Assembly (NCBI GenBank): GCA_028023455.1
Contig: JAQFVV010012498.1
Coordinates: 622,001 to 686,000, forward strand
Length of the DNA: 64,000 nucleotides
Direction of reading: 5' to 3'
From: Epiperipatus broadwayi
Lineage: Eukaryota > Onychophora > Udeonychophora > Euonychophora > Peripatidae
The notes beneath the pieces are model-generated. The model was given only the letters and a program-made list of their open reading frames with translations. It was not told the DNA's origin and made no database searches. Shown in pieces: positions 21,011-34,853 of the stretch (position 1 is the stretch's first letter; the number at the start of each line of letters is the position of its first letter). The position numbers and the translations under genes were made by a program.

Positions 21011-23454
21011 CGCTCAATGAAATGGATGGCTGATGACGATCGACTTGTTGGTCACCCCTGATATATAAGATAGAGATGAAAAAGGCTAAGAAGCAGAAAG
21101 TAGTCTGGAGATATTATGCTGAATGTAAACAAAGAAAAGTTAAGAGATATTTTGCTGGTAAATATCTTTCAGACCAAAAAAGTGAAAGATATCTCCAATT
21201 AACATAAGCTGAAGCCATTAAAATAAGGCCTAGCATATGATATATATGTAAAGCAGGCTTAATTTCAAAACTGAGAATTTTTAAAAATTAAAGCTATTGG
21301 TATATTAATATATAAAACTTTATGGTTGTTTCTTATTTATTTCTATTCATTTAGATACCTCGAATAAATTATGAAATAAAATTAAATGCAAAAAAAAAAT
21401 TATATTTTTTTACTAAATTATTAAAATTTGAAGAATTTATAAATATCTTAATTAAGATTTTGATGTTTGAAAAATGATAAAAATTTATTCTATTTCCTGG
21501 AAAATCTACACAATGCATAATACCTATTGTTCAATATGTAATCATATAATAATGACATAATATGCTCTTAGTTTTAAAAAAATATCATTTATTCCTTTTT
21601 CTTTTTGCTCCATTTTTAGTTGGTAATTTTTCAGTCAAACGGATACACTTTACAGATATCAAAGAGGAAAATAAATAATACCTAGTTTCATTTTCATATT
21701 ACATTTTCTGATTTTTTATTGTTTTTTAAATAGTATATATATATGAAAAAATGTTGAAACAATATAGCAAATCAAACAAAAAAAAATAAAAAATATCATT
21801 ATGATTCCCATAATTATGTAAAGGATTGCAGCTAATTATAATTAAATAAATATGTAATACATTATTTATAAATCCAGTAATTTTTTTTTAATTTATCATA
21901 ATAATTGTAAATTGTAGCATCATCTTTTTCCCCCAACCAGAAGAAAAGCTTATGTTAGATTTTTAACAAAAATTATTTGGTTTAGTTTCAAGCTTATAGC
22001 TTTTATCAGTGAGGAGGTTTGGATCTTGGAACAGTGCATGTGGACCAAAGCCATAAGCTTGGAAGTAGTCTAGGGATTTGGGATAGATCATCACAGGATA
22101 GGGATTTATTAAGCACTATCATTTAGTGTCTACCATTACTTATCAAAGCTTACAGTAGGTGGCATAAATAAGGTGAACAATTATGCTTCTAAAACAGCAA
22201 TATGTAAGCTAGTTGTGTGATAGTTTATTGGCTTAATTTTAAAATGCCTGCAGTATTATAAAAATACAATAATTTTTTCTCAACTGTAAGAGATAAGTTT
22301 ATTTTTAATATTATAATATTATCTATTGTATTACATATTTACATATTGATATTTTAATGCATATTCAATTACATTACATCTTTAATATCTTCTAAACTTA
22401 AAAAAAAATCTTTAATATTTATAATTTAAATACAAAATTAATGATGGAATAAAATGTAACTTGGAGATTTCAGAGTCCCAATTAGGACTTATTCAAAAAT
22501 ACCAATCAACTGAAAACAAAAGCTATAAGTATTTAGTTTATTTTCTTTGTTAAGTAAAGATTATTTTATTATATAATTTGAACTAGTAGTGAAATTTGAT
22601 ACTTGAACTGTATCAAAATTTAGAATTCATGAATAAACATAATAGTAAATAGTTTTAAGACTTTAAATTCTTTGTTTTCTTAGCTGTATTACTTTCTTCG
22701 GTATTTTAATTTTCAAGCAACATATAATATTTTACCTTTGTATTATATGAATAGAAGTTGTAAAAAGTTGTCTTAAAATTCATATTATATTAAAATTTCA
22801 TTTAAATTCTAGGTTTTGGATTATACAGACTAGCTAAAATTAAAAATAAAAAAAATTTCAACGAAAACCATTAATTTATATATATTTCGTTGCAGATAGT
22901 GCATGTGCAAATGAAATAAAGCAGCTAGCAATACTGACTTTAAATCTTTGTCTTCTAGTATTTATGTATGTATATTGAAAACTCTTTATTAATAAAAAGG
23001 AATGAGTATAATTGCAATATTAAACATTGAGACTGTTTCTGAGAAAATAAATGAATATTTTTAAATTTCTTTGACATTACTCAAAATTACTAATATGAGA
23101 TGCAGAATTCTATAAAGTTAATAATACATATATATAAGATCTGTTTCTTATGAGATCAAATAATATTTCACTTTAAATGTGAGAGCATAATGACGCCAAC
23201 TCAAATGATCAGACTGATACCACCATATCTTATCATCAGAAAATAAATTTGGAAACTTTTGTTTGACAACAAGAAAGAATTAACTGAACCAATATTAAAA
23301 ATCAAATTAAGGCTTTATTACAACACTAATTATCAAAACGGTCTCTCAAATCATCAAACTTATATTCTAATAAAAATGTTTAATTACAAAACTTTAATAT
23401 TTAAATACAAGTGTATTATATATACTTTTAAATTAGATGTGATTAAAGGGGATT
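21011..23454. other. AT-rich non-coding stretch between repeat copies
   Basis: No gene seen. A short inverted pair, AAGCTTATAGCTTTT (about 21990) and ACCAAAGCCATAAGCTT (about 22046), frames a GC-richer patch with GTGAGGAGGTTTGG and may be a small fold-back. Confidence 0.45.
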
Positions 23455-23740
23455 TGAATCTAGACTTTCAAGCTCCCTGTAGTCATTCACACCATCTTAT
23501 ACATGCACATGACCACATACATACATGTGAAAAATATAAATGATCTCCAATATATGTATTTCATACTAAACCGGCTTCTCATCAGTTGGTCCAGATCATC
23601 ACCCCCCACAATATATATAATCAGTGCTCGGTTTATATTAAGATAGCAAATCTTCAAACTTTAAAGGACAGGCTTCAATCTTCTCCACTCTCTAACTCTT
23701 CAGCCATCCATATCATGAAAAAAAATCCAATGATAGCATG
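23455..23740 (+). repeat. Dispersed repeat, copy B
   Basis: Direct-orientation partner of the repeat at 20739-21010, about 2.7 kb away. Copy B keeps GGTTTATATTAAGATAGC and CAGGCTTCAATC. Short plus-strand ORFs at 23259-23810 run across it without motifs and are not taken as coding. There is no tail or target-site duplication that would show how it moved. Confidence 0.75.
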
Positions 23741-24769
23741 TTCAAAGTACTTATTTTTCAATTGTTCCATACCCATATTGACCATAAATCATTCTGACCC
23801 CTTATCTTAAGCCCATTTAAATACAAAGAAGAGGGATGAGCAAAATACAGACTAAATATTTAATATTTAACTGCAAGTATATTTTATATATACTTTTACG
23901 GTAGATATATTTTCAGAACTTACCGGAAGATTGCTAATGAAATATGGGCTGCCATCTTAAGTAAGCTCTCAAAACTAAATATTTATCAAATTTATTTAAA
24001 ATCGGACTGCCTTCTTGGTAGTTCTTAAAACTCATAAGTACCAAATATTTTAATCAATTTTTTTTTACATAAAATAAAGACTTTTTTAAAATCTAATTAT
24101 TAAACAAAACAAATATAAATATATAAGTGCATTACACATAATTGGAGTTGACTTCATAAGAAATGATCTGCTATCAGTTAATATTGATCTAATAGCAGGA
24201 ACAAGATAATGATCAGATATTAACATTTCTTTTTATACTATTTTTAGTATGTACTTTTCCAAAGTATTTTTAATAAATAAAATGATCTAAAGGTAATTTA
24301 CAATTATGAAAGAAAAGTTACAATGAATGAATTGGTTCTAGAAACTCATTTGTTCACTTTAGCATAGTGAAATAGTTTAAGGATAATACTTTCCACATTT
24401 ACGACCTAGAGCAAAGTTACTATCTATAACATCCCCTTAAAGGGAGAAAAAATACAAAATTAAAAATAATATAACATTTTATTTAACTTTTATACTATAC
24501 AATGACTGCAAAACATGATTTGAAATCTTTCCTTAGTAAAAATTATAATCAAACTTTTCATAATAAATATATAAAAAATATTGCATACATAAAAACATGT
24601 GCAATCTTCCTTAATGCAAATAAATTAAAATAATTATTTGATCACTATATTGCTTTAAAAAAATGTTGAATTTAATATAAGATTTTTTGCTCTGTGAAGT
24701 GCATAAAAAATGAAGCATATAAACAATTTTCCTTATGAAAATAAAAATTGAATTTTTAAAAACAAAAAT

Positions 24770-26060
24770 CATACATAAAAATATAAATACATAAAGCTAT
24801 CAACACTTAAAACAATATCAATAAAAATCAGCAATCTCAATCTTTTGTCATATAGATAGTAAGAATCACAACTTGATTAGAAAGAGTGAAATTATTCATC
24901 CAAAGAACTTTAAATAAACTTCATTAAACAGATATATATAATCTGTTCTGAATGCAGACTAACAAATAGACAAATATAACATTTAAACTGTCATTATAAC
25001 TTTCAAACTGCGCTCCAATAATAGAGCTAAGAAAAACCAAGGCTAGACAGATAATAATGTAAATACATAAAACCAGTCAACACTTAAATAATAACCAATA
25101 TCAATAATAATCTCAATCTTTTGTCAAGGCAAACTCCTTTAAACAGTAAAAGTGGAAATCCAACTATGTATATGGTCTAATATATTTATATAAACACTAA
25201 TGATTGCAACTTGATTGCAAATAGTGAAATTATATCTATATAAATATATTTGACCATATATAAAGATGAATTTACAACTTTATTGTTTAAAGATTGCTTT
25301 AACAAAAGATTGACGTTATTGATTGTTACTGATATTGTTTAAGTTTTGTGTGCTTTCAAGTATTTACATTATTTATCTATCTAGCATTGAACATTATTAG
25401 CTTTATTATATAAGTAATATATAGTTGAAGCGCAGTTTGAATATTATAAATGATTATTTGTTAGCCTGCATTCAGAACAGGTTATATTTACCTCTTTAAT
25501 GTTTATTTAAACTTCTTTTAATTGATAATTTCCACTCTTTGTAGTCAAGTTGCAATCCTTAGTGACTACATAAATATATTAGAGCATACATAAAGGTGGA
25601 TTTCCACCTTTATTGTTTAAAGGAGGTTGCCTTGACCAACAATTGAGATTGTTGATTGTTATTCATATTGTTCAAGTATTGACTGATTACATGTATTTAC
25701 ATTATTCATTTATAAAGTAGTTTTATCATGCAAGTAATATATAGTCGGAGTACAGCTTGAATGTTATAAATGACTATTTGTTAGTCACATTCAGAAGAGC
25801 TTATATTTATCTGTTTAACAAAGTTTATTTTAACAAAGTTTATTTAAACTTCTTTGAATTGATAATTTCCACTCTTTGTAGTCAAATTGCAATCCTTAGG
25901 GTTTATATAAATATATATTAGCTCAAACATAAAGGTGAATTTGCACCTTTATTGTTTAATTAAAGGAGATTGTCTTGATAAAAGATTGTTGATTGTCATG
26001 TATTGTCATTATTTACCTAACTAGCTTTGGACATTATTAGTTTTATTATAAAAGTATAAA
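24770..26060. repeat. Tandem cluster of ~335-bp units with a strand switch
   Basis: Right of about 25250 units run in one orientation: unit 1 about 25255-25584, unit 2 about 25585-25924, unit 3 truncated 25925-26060. Each begins CATAAAGRTGAATTT-like, then CCTTTATTGTTTAA, and later ATGATTATTTGTTAG, TTCAGAAC and GATAATTTCCACTCTTTGTA. Left of about 25245 the same text appears as reverse complement: a nearly full unit at about 24850-25170 (TCTGTTCTGAATGCAGACTA; AATCTCAATCTTTTGTCAAG), a piece at 24770-24850 and a piece at 25175-25245. Each unit head holds a small palindrome; in unit 2 it is perfect (AAAGGTGGA-TT-TCCACCTTT). No coding capacity. Units have diverged, so the cluster is old or evolves as a unit family. 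Confidence 0.85.
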
Positions 26061-27128
26061 TACATTTACTAATTACAATCATAAAAAGTTTCATGCAGGT
26101 GAAAATTATTTATTTTTTACTGTCTATTAACTTTGTAATTCTATTTTTCTGGTTCAGAATGTATGCAGTATTTTCCGTTAAAAGAGCAAATAAATAAGTG
26201 AATTAAATTAAGTACAAATCATCATAAATGACTAATGCTTTACATAAAGTAAAATTACTCTAAAATATTTTGCAATGTCACCCTTATGCTAACTAGTGAT
26301 ATTCACTTAAATTTCCATGCCTTTAGTACTTTTTCATTTGAAAATTATTTCTTTTTCAACATCAATGTTAATCAATTTTCTAACTCTATTTTTCTAACTC
26401 ATGGCTAAAATTACTATACATATATAGTAGGATAATTTTAAAAAATGGTATTTTTCACTCCTAACAATACAAATAAATACTTAAATGAACTAAATAGGTA
26501 CCTTACAAAATGTGACAAAGATACCAGTCATTTTAACTTTCATTGTAAAATTTGTAGTCATTTTACAAATCTTAATGTAATGGGAAAAAATGTTACAGTA
26601 TTTGTTTTTTGTAGAAGCATTTGTTGTAATAAATCTCATTGTAACTTGTAAACTTGTGTAGTAACTTTTCTATATCAAAGTATTTTCCAACATAATTAAC
26701 TTTATATTAGAATATTAGCCTACTAACTGGGATATTAATACAGATTTGTATAAATGTTTAGAATATTCATTCAAAAAACCAGACTCATATGTGTAAAACT
26801 TTATTTACTTTTTACCTATGTTGATATCAACCTTGGAAAAATATCGCAATATTTTCTTATAACATAATTTTTGTTTGTCCTTTTTCACATTGTTCCCTTA
26901 AAACAAATTTCAGATACTTAAAAAGTTATCACATTAATTTTCTTGAGATTTTAAATTAAATTTTAAATTCAATGAAATATAGAAAATCATGATAAAATTA
27001 TGTCAAGATGGAAGATATTTAAAAAATAATTTATAATATAAAAATCAAAATTAATATGATAAAAATCAGAATTAATCTGATTCATTTCAGTATATCAAAA
27101 TATATATTTATAAGTTTCAATTTAATTT
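26061..27128. other. AT-rich non-coding stretch
   Basis: No recognisable gene. The 68-codon ORF at 26445-26651 has six cysteines but no spacing I can assign to a known domain. Confidence 0.5.
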
Positions 27129-27136
27129 GTCAAAAT

Positions 27137-27615
27137 CAGGGATTGGCAAACTTTCTAATATGAAGAGCCACTTTGTTTAAATCTCCTTCCTACCTCCATG
27201 CCTGCCATTAAAGAGCCACAAGAAAAAAATGAAAAATTATGTTCACAAAAAATATAAATTTCTGAATGGTTGTGGATATATTTCTAGTAATACAACATAA
27301 TAATAGAAACTGTACACATCCTAATGTAAAATAAAAATTCTCTTAAAAATAAATAAATAAAAACAAAAATTAATTTACCAAATTTCTACTATTTAAATAT
27401 TCATCATATGCAATAATTACTATTCTATAATGAGGCTGAATCCAAGAAACAATATTGTAAAGCACATTTTTACCTCTCCTAGAGTTATCAAAATATTTAT
27501 TTATAAATTAAAAGAGGAAATAAAGAATATGTTTATGCTTATCATAATAAAACAATCCCAAGATTGGAATCAAAGAGCCACATTTGATTCGCAAGTTATA
27601 GTTTGCCAATCCCTG
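27137..27615. mobile_element. Non-autonomous hAT element (MITE), 479 bp
   Basis: Left end CAGGGATTGGCAAACTTTCT and right end ATAGTTTGCCAATCCCTG form TIRs of the common hAT type. GAGCCAC occurs inside the left end and its direct copy AGAGCCACATTTGATTCGC inside the right. The flanks GTCAAAAT (27129-27136) and GTTAAAAT (27616-27623) form an 8-bp TSD with one mismatch. The 68-codon ORF at 27430-27636 runs through the right TIR and is not a gene. Confidence 0.9.
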
Positions 27616-27623
27616 GTTAAAAT

Positions 27624-30600
27624 GAAATCAATATAATTAAAGCAAAATAGCTAAATCAAACAAAATTAAGCAGATAAAAGTGTCTTTAAATAGTCAGCAA
27701 ATGATAAAAGATCACAAACATTTTTTGGAAAAATAAATCTTATCAGGTAAAATATGGAATTTTTAATTTGGCTAACAAATTATAAGTTTCTTTCATTGGA
27801 CTATTTCTGAAAGTTAGTTATACTTAATACTTTTTGTTTCTCTAATTGTACAATAATATATCTTACATTTTTCTAATTGATTATTATTTCCTGATTAATT
27901 ATTAAGTATACTACAGTCCTGAAATGCATATTTTCTGCTAAGTCAAAATAAAGTCCAATTCTACTGTGCCATCCATTATTGGGGTGCTTCATGTTTCTAC
28001 TTTGGATTTTTTTTCATAAAATGAATTTATAATATAGTTTTTCTAAAAATTCCACAAATCTACATCCCTTCTCATATTTGTGTCAATATCTAAATTGACC
28101 TACAATCTTTCATCTTTTGTTGTTTGTTTTTTTTTCATTCTAGCATTAAAATCTAGTGATAATTTTAAAATATTTGACCTAACTAAAAATATTCTATACA
28201 ATCACACAAAAATTTCTTTCTTCTTCATATAAAAGTTGAAACATAAACATGTAATCTTTGCTTTTAGTATCTTTAATTAAAGTAATAACTGACCTTGCCA
28301 CTCTGCCTGATATACCATAAATTTCCATCATTCAGATCTTACATCTTTTATTTATAATTAAGCTTACTCCATCAGTGTATTTAATATTTGTATCTTTATA
28401 GTAAAATACATGCTATTTTCAAATGCTTAAAATCACTTCTCCAAGATAACTATTTCCCATTTAATATTAGATAATTCTTTCAATTTTGACAATTTTCTTC
28501 ACTTTATATCATTATTTTATATCTAGTAATATTGCATTTTAATACATCATAATAGGTATCTGTTTGTCACTACATACATTTGTGAGTTTTTTTTTAAAAA
28601 GGTTATTCATTTAATGGTAATATTTACTTAATGTGAAATAAAATCATGATACAATTCTTTATTAAATAGTATAGAAACTTATTAAAATTCATTTAATTAT
28701 TTTTTTAAAAAGGATTAAAATTTGTTATCTACTCAAATGGGGGGGGGGGGTTCAAAATTACAGCAAGGACTTTTTCCCAAAAAAAATCAAATTTGAGGTG
28801 TGTCTAAAAGGCTTTAAAAACTTATAAATTTTGGTTTAAATTTTTGAAAAATTATTAATCACACAATGTCCCAAATAATTTATGGTTAATATTCACTTTC
28901 AAATCATATAATTCAAAGCATTATGTACTATGAGCTGTATCTGTTCTTATTAACACTAAAACAGAAATTCATGTGAGGTAGAAGAATGCAAAAATGTTTA
29001 CTGAATCTCTGTTAACCTGTATTTAAAATTAACATTAAAAATTGAAATTATATAATAGCTATAAGTGATTAATACATTTTTTTGCCTTGCTTATAATCTG
29101 ATATTTGGAGACTGGAACTTAAAAATTTCTCATATAGCTGAAAATTTTCTCACCTGTTCCAGGATGTCTTTCAGATATTCAAATCATAAGTAATTCAAAC
29201 TAGCATTCACAGCTAGTGTAAAGCAAACTGTTAATTAGCATAAGAGCGATATTTATTTATATATGTTTTATAAATTTATAAAATTCTTATAATTACAATT
29301 AAGTTCTATCTAACTTTTCTGATTTGTTAAGCATATCATGCTATCATCAACTTGACAATCAATCAAGTTTATCTTTTACAATAATTTCCAAAATTTTAAT
29401 CTAGTTTATTAATAATTAAATAATATTTTAAACATAATGTAGACAATAAAATAAGTCTTATCAATATAATCATGTTTCTAGTTTTTTCACCCCTCTTTTT
29501 AAGACCCGAGAGTAATAATCTTTTTAAATTAACTGTTCTACTACCATGATTTCTTCTTTTTTTTCATGTTTTCCTACAAAAATGGAAACATTTTTTAAAA
29601 AAAGTTTCCAAAAGGTGGTGAGGTGTGGTTCCTTTTAAATAAGCAAAAAATAAAAATAATTAAGAAGCTTTCATTAAATATTTTTTCCCCCAGATGATCA
29701 TTACATAAATAGTACCAAAATATTGAATCAAATATCATTGCAAAGGTAATGAATTCAAAATAAGATAAATGAATATTTGCAAACTTTTTAATGAACTAAA
29801 TGCATACATATTGTTTCCAAACAATCCTATCACCTTCTAAGAACAGAGGAAAACATTGTTTCTAGTACATATGCAGTCCACCTAGATAGAAGGCTTGATT
29901 TATTTTGAGTGAAAAAATAAAATAATTTAAATCAAATGCTTATTAAATATTTTAATTCTATTACTAATATGTATTCTTGATGTTGATATTATTATCTGAT
30001 GTTTTTACATCACTGTATAATCGCATATTTTTTTTAATACATGATAAAAAAGTGGCATTGCATTCTTTTGACCTAATGCATATGCTTAGAGTATTTACAG
30101 CAAACATGCATAATTAGTGCACAATTAGCTCTAGTTCATCTTTTCAGTTATTGAAATTGTGTTACTATTGCTCAAATACATATTGTGACTTATTTTAGTG
30201 GCATCTTTTATAATTTGTTTCTATTTGATAAATTTAATTACTACATATAGTCAAACAACTATGCCTAATGAAGAAAAATAATATATGTATTGTATTTATT
30301 ATTTTGGATGTGGCCCTTGGATTATCTAAGATTGGATAGACTTGTTCATTAATTATCCAATCCATATAACCCATACAATCAAATATTATTTGAAGATAAT
30401 AACTTTATACATTTCTCTTCATCTAATTTAAATAGTATTGAATCGCTGTAGCCATTCTAGAAGCTACAATTAATACTCACTCCTTGATAAGATTTTTCTT
30501 TATGAAAAATATTTCCCTAGACACTCATTATATGTTTTATGATTCTACCTCTTACAAAATACAATTCTTGGTGCAAATCTTGGATTTCATTCATATTAAA

Positions 30601-32630
30601 AATATAAAAATAACACATTTTATCCAATCCCAGTATATACAGTTGCACTTAAAATAAAAATATTTCTCCTCAAAAATAACAGGTCCACAATAAAATTTTT
30701 AGCAATGATTTTCAAGAATGTTAATTTTAAATTCTAACAAAATATTAAATATAAATAATTATGAAATCAAAACATAAATTAAAGTATGTGTTAAAGAAAA
30801 CAAATATGTAAGCAAAAATTTCAGCTTCAAAGTTAAAATAAATTATTTTAAAATAAATGACTAGCAATTATAAATATTGAGGGGGAGAATGAAAGACATT
30901 TTTGATGGCACTGCTATATATACAATAAAAAAAAAAATTTTTTTAAAAAAAAATATACGAAAATTTAAATTTTTGACTTTTTAAACAAATTTTAAAACTT
31001 AACACTTTGATTGTTTAATGATATAAATTAATATTTATGATATAGTTCTAACTAATGGTTCTAACTAATCGGATGGCGAGCTATCACTGATGATAAATAT
31101 TATTATTGGTTGTGTTACCTTACTGCCTCTATTTAAACCCGCCATTGGTTATATTTATATAACAAAAACCAGTGAAGAAGGATATCATTATTTTATTTCT
31201 TAGTAGAGATTGGTCATACTTAAAAAAAGACAAAAAGGAAAAAAAATAATAATTGAAAAATAATAAAATATCAGTGAATGAGTTGAGTAATTTTTATAAT
31301 GACATATTTCTTAATTATAATCAGATCATTTATTACATCAGAAGCATGTTCACTTCTAATACAAATCCATAATCCATGCTTAACATAGATGATACATAAG
31401 TTGGTAACTTCAAACAATAGAAATAATCTAAGTAAGTAAACTTCATTGGCTTTATGCAAGACTATTAATAGCAAAGATTTAAAAAGAAATAGTCATCTTG
31501 AAATCTTAAATAATTTCATGAACTAAATATTGAAATGACAATTTATGGATCAAAAGTTTGATATTTTTTTCATAATACAGTTTACTTCAAATTGCATTTC
31601 CATGATTGTAACAATGGGGATATCTTTATACCTTCAGCAAAAAATGTGTTTTTTATAGCTGCCTTGGCTGGCAATTATATAAATGGAGCTCCCCCCCCCC
31701 CATTAAAATTAGATGGAATCTGCTTGTTATAAGCCACTTTAGTGACCCTGATAAAAAGTATTAAGAAATAGCATTAAAATTATAATCTTAATTATGTGAA
31801 CAATAGAATGTTTTGCAATAATTCTGTATATATATAACCAATTGTGTAAGTAAAACATTACAAAATTATATCCTATTATGAATGAATGCATTTAATGTAA
31901 TTATATAAATGCTTATTAGTTATGAAAAACATTCAATTGTGGTATACATGTATCATTGTTCACATTTTAAAATAAAGCAAGTGAAAATGGCTTAATTAAC
32001 AAAAAAAGTAAATTCATTTCTCTTCTAATTTATGGTTAATAAAGTTGGAAGCTTGATACAATAATGGAAGGGACTCCCTGAAACTGGACACATGAATCAT
32101 TAATTGTTTTAGTTCACAATTCAGAATATAGCAATTTTATATATCAGTTAAATACTGAGCTAAATGCACTCGTTCATAATGTATATAATATAAATTCCTA
32201 CATATACTGTAAACACACAATCAAATCACTTAATCATATAATTCTTGCAAGAATTTTATATTATGCAGTGGGTTTTATATGAAGAAAAAACCTACTGTGA
32301 CATTTTGAATCTAATCTTGTCAGAATAGTTTTATAAGCATAATTAAAGAAATAAAAACAATATTTCTTTATTTATTTGGGAAAAAACAAGGATAATTTTT
32401 TTTTTTTTTCATTTATTTAAAGTATATTAAGTACATTCTTCCAATATAAGGCTTAATTGATCTCATTCACTATTACTGTATTATTGAACATAGTAAGAAT
32501 TTTTATTTCAAAAAGTGCTAATTATACCAAATATTTTCCTTTTGTTTAGCAAATATTGAAAAATAGAATGTCTAACAGTATATTATTTGACATTTTATTC
32601 ATCTGGAAATAAATGAATGTATTACTACTG
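27624..32630. other. Long AT-rich non-coding stretch
   Basis: Five kilobases without a recognisable gene or transposon. It holds homopolymer runs (G12 at 28739-28750; C11 at 31691-31701). A GC-richer patch at 31060-31145 (GGATGGCGAGCTATCACTG; TTTAAACCCGCCATTGG) is unassigned. Confidence 0.5.
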
Positions 32631-33065
32631 AAGCTGCAAAAAGGAGTTTGCTGTTAACTGAAAGGAGGCCTTAAGGGAACCAAACAGGGCAAATTTCCTA
32701 ATGTCCACTCCATATATTCTTGTCATTGCAACTGTAATTTTTACATGATTATTCTTATAATATATGAACATGAATGGCTGTTCACTAACATGCATTAGCC
32801 AACATGGTGACTCTCTTGGCTTTTTAGTTTAAAATCTACGATCAGGAAACACCATGTCTTCCTTCTCAGTTGCCTGATAAGGCAGAATGAAGGTGTGTGT
32901 GAATGAAAAATTTCTTCTAATAGATATATACAATCATGACAGACAAAAATAAATCATAGCTCATGTTCCCAGGCAGCTATAAAGTCACCAGCAAGGGCAG
33001 TTGTTGGTGGCTGAAGATGGAGAATGCTAAGAATCCTCTGATTGTGGATCCAGGCTGTCATTTGA

Positions 33066-34235
33066 TGATAACTTTTTATTTAGGTACTTACAATTGCAGA
33101 TCACTTTTAAGTGAAGGAAGAATGCAAGAAATTGGAAGAAATGTCTTATATTAAATGGGACATTATTGGACTTTGTGGCGTTAGAAGAAAAGATGAAGGA
33201 GACAATTGATTTAAAAAGTGGACATGTATTCTACTACAAAGGCACAAATATTGGAAGTACAAATGGAGTAGGATTCATTATAAATAAAAAATGAAAGAAC
33301 AACATTGTGGAGATTGATGGTGTATTAGACAGAATGGCAAGATTAGTTATGCAACTTAATAGCAGTTATCAAATGCAGATAATTCCAGTTTATGTCCCAA
33401 CAAGCTCTCATAATGATGAAGTAGTAAAAGATTTTTATATTGATATACAAAAGGTTTTTGATCAGACCAAACAACATTTTAAAATTGTTATGGGAGACAT
33501 TAATGCTAGAATTGGTAAACAAATGAAAGATGAAAGTGCTGTAGATAAATTAGGTTATGGTAATAGAAATGAGAGAGAACGTAGACTTGTGGATTTTGCA
33601 GAAAAAGAAAAACTTTATATTCTGAATTCTTTTTTTTAAAGAAAAATGTTAAAAGAAAATGGACATGAAAGCATCCAAATAAAGATGCAGCAGAATTGGA
33701 TTGTATTTTGATTAATAAAAAATACATATTTCAAGATTGTAATGTTATTAATAAATTCAACACAGGAAGTAATCATCAATTAGTAAGATGTAAGATATGT
33801 GTTGATGCAAAACTAGAGAGACAAAAATTATTAGGAAAACTAATATTTACAGTTTATATACCTAATCTTCAGAAACATTCTAATGAATTTAAATTAGACC
33901 TTGCAAAGATTTGAATGAAATTAATAAGAAAATAATTGACACACTTTTAAAAACAGCAACAAAAATAACTGGTAGAAAATAGTAACAAATGATGAATAAA
34001 ATTTGTATTGAGACTGAGGAATTTATGAAGAAAAGAAGGAATATGAAGATATATAAAAATGATGCATTAAAAAGGATTGAAAATCTAGAATTTTGTAAAA
34101 TGGTGCAAAAAAGAGTTGATATGATGTAAGCAAATATAATTGTGAACTAGCACGGAAAGCTGTAGAAGAGAATAAGTCTCAAGATTGTAAAATAACATTT
34201 TGGCATTGGTATTGTAAAATCAAGAGTCAAAACCA
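33066..34235 (+). pseudogene. LINE apurinic-type endonuclease and linker, frameshifted
   Basis: The frame opens with LGTYNCRSLLSEGRMQEIGR, the N-terminal strand of LINE AP endonucleases (usually GTWNVRSL). After stops it continues as IIPVYVPTSSHNDEVVKDFY (usual form Q-x-Y-A-P-T), then IVMGDINARIG, which carries the catalytic D-x-N of the GDFNA motif, then GYGNRNERERRLVDFA. After another frameshift comes KRKWTWKHPNKDAAELDCI and FNTGSNHQLVR, where the SDH catalytic motif has become SNH. The enzyme nicks target DNA to prime reverse transcription. At least three frameshifts or stops and the loss of the catalytic Asp make it inactive. The linker near 34200 reads KSRVKTREPKA before similarity stops. 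Confidence 0.85.
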
Positions 34236-34554
34236 GAGAACCAAAAGCTGACCAAGTCGGGATAGTAATATCCTACGTCTGATCATACCTCAACTCTCTT
34301 ATTCATGCTTCCAAGTCAACCCATGGTGAATGACATGCTTGAGGTTACCCTTGATATCTCTCTATTCACGTTCCAGAAATAGCAAAGCGGTAAAAGATGA
34401 GACATCTCCCCCCCCCACACATACACAGACATGATCTTATATAACTTAACTAGTGATTCATAAAGTAATGAGCAAGAATGGAGACTGAGAGGGATTTATA
34501 TTTCATAAATTTAATGCAACAATTAATAAGTTTTAAAGTAAAGTAAATTATGTA

Positions 34555-34853
34555 CATATTGCTCACACGCAGGTGAGTGGATACTTAGGATTGCAAAGCA
34601 GAAGATAACGCAAATTATATATTGCTCACACACAGGTGAGTGAATGCTTAGGTTTACAAAGAGTATGATAATGCAAATTATATATTGCTCACACACAGGT
34701 GAGTGACTACTTAGGTTTACAAAGAATATGATAATGCAAATTATATATTGCTCACACACAGGTGAGTGACTACTTAGATTTACAAAATGTTAATGTGATT
34801 ATCAACAAACAATAAACAAAGCCAATTATATTTGCTCACATGCAGGTGAGTGA
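34555..34853 (+). repeat. 63-bp minisatellite, 5 copies of a splice-donor-like hairpin
   Basis: GCTCACACACAGGTGAGTG, or a one- or two-base variant, occurs at 34561, 34624, 34687, 34750 and 34834; the spacing is 63, 63, 63 and 84. In each, CTCAC pairs with GTGAG around ACACAG. Each copy contains CAGGTGAGT, a textbook 5' splice-site match on the plus strand. Between cores the units share TACTTAGGTTTACAAAG and ATGATAATGCAAATTATAT. The minus-strand ORF with repeated CEQYIICIII is a by-product of the repeat. Confidence 0.9.

Noticed and set aside
34523-34759. Minus-strand ORF with a three-fold repeated peptide (CEQYIICIII)
   Set aside because: The repetition is the translation of the 63-bp minisatellite; unit length is a multiple of three, so the frame stays open without selection.
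34561-34852. Regularly spaced short repeats as a CRISPR-like array
   Set aside because: The spacers are also homologous to one another and no cas genes exist; tandem repeat in an animal genome.
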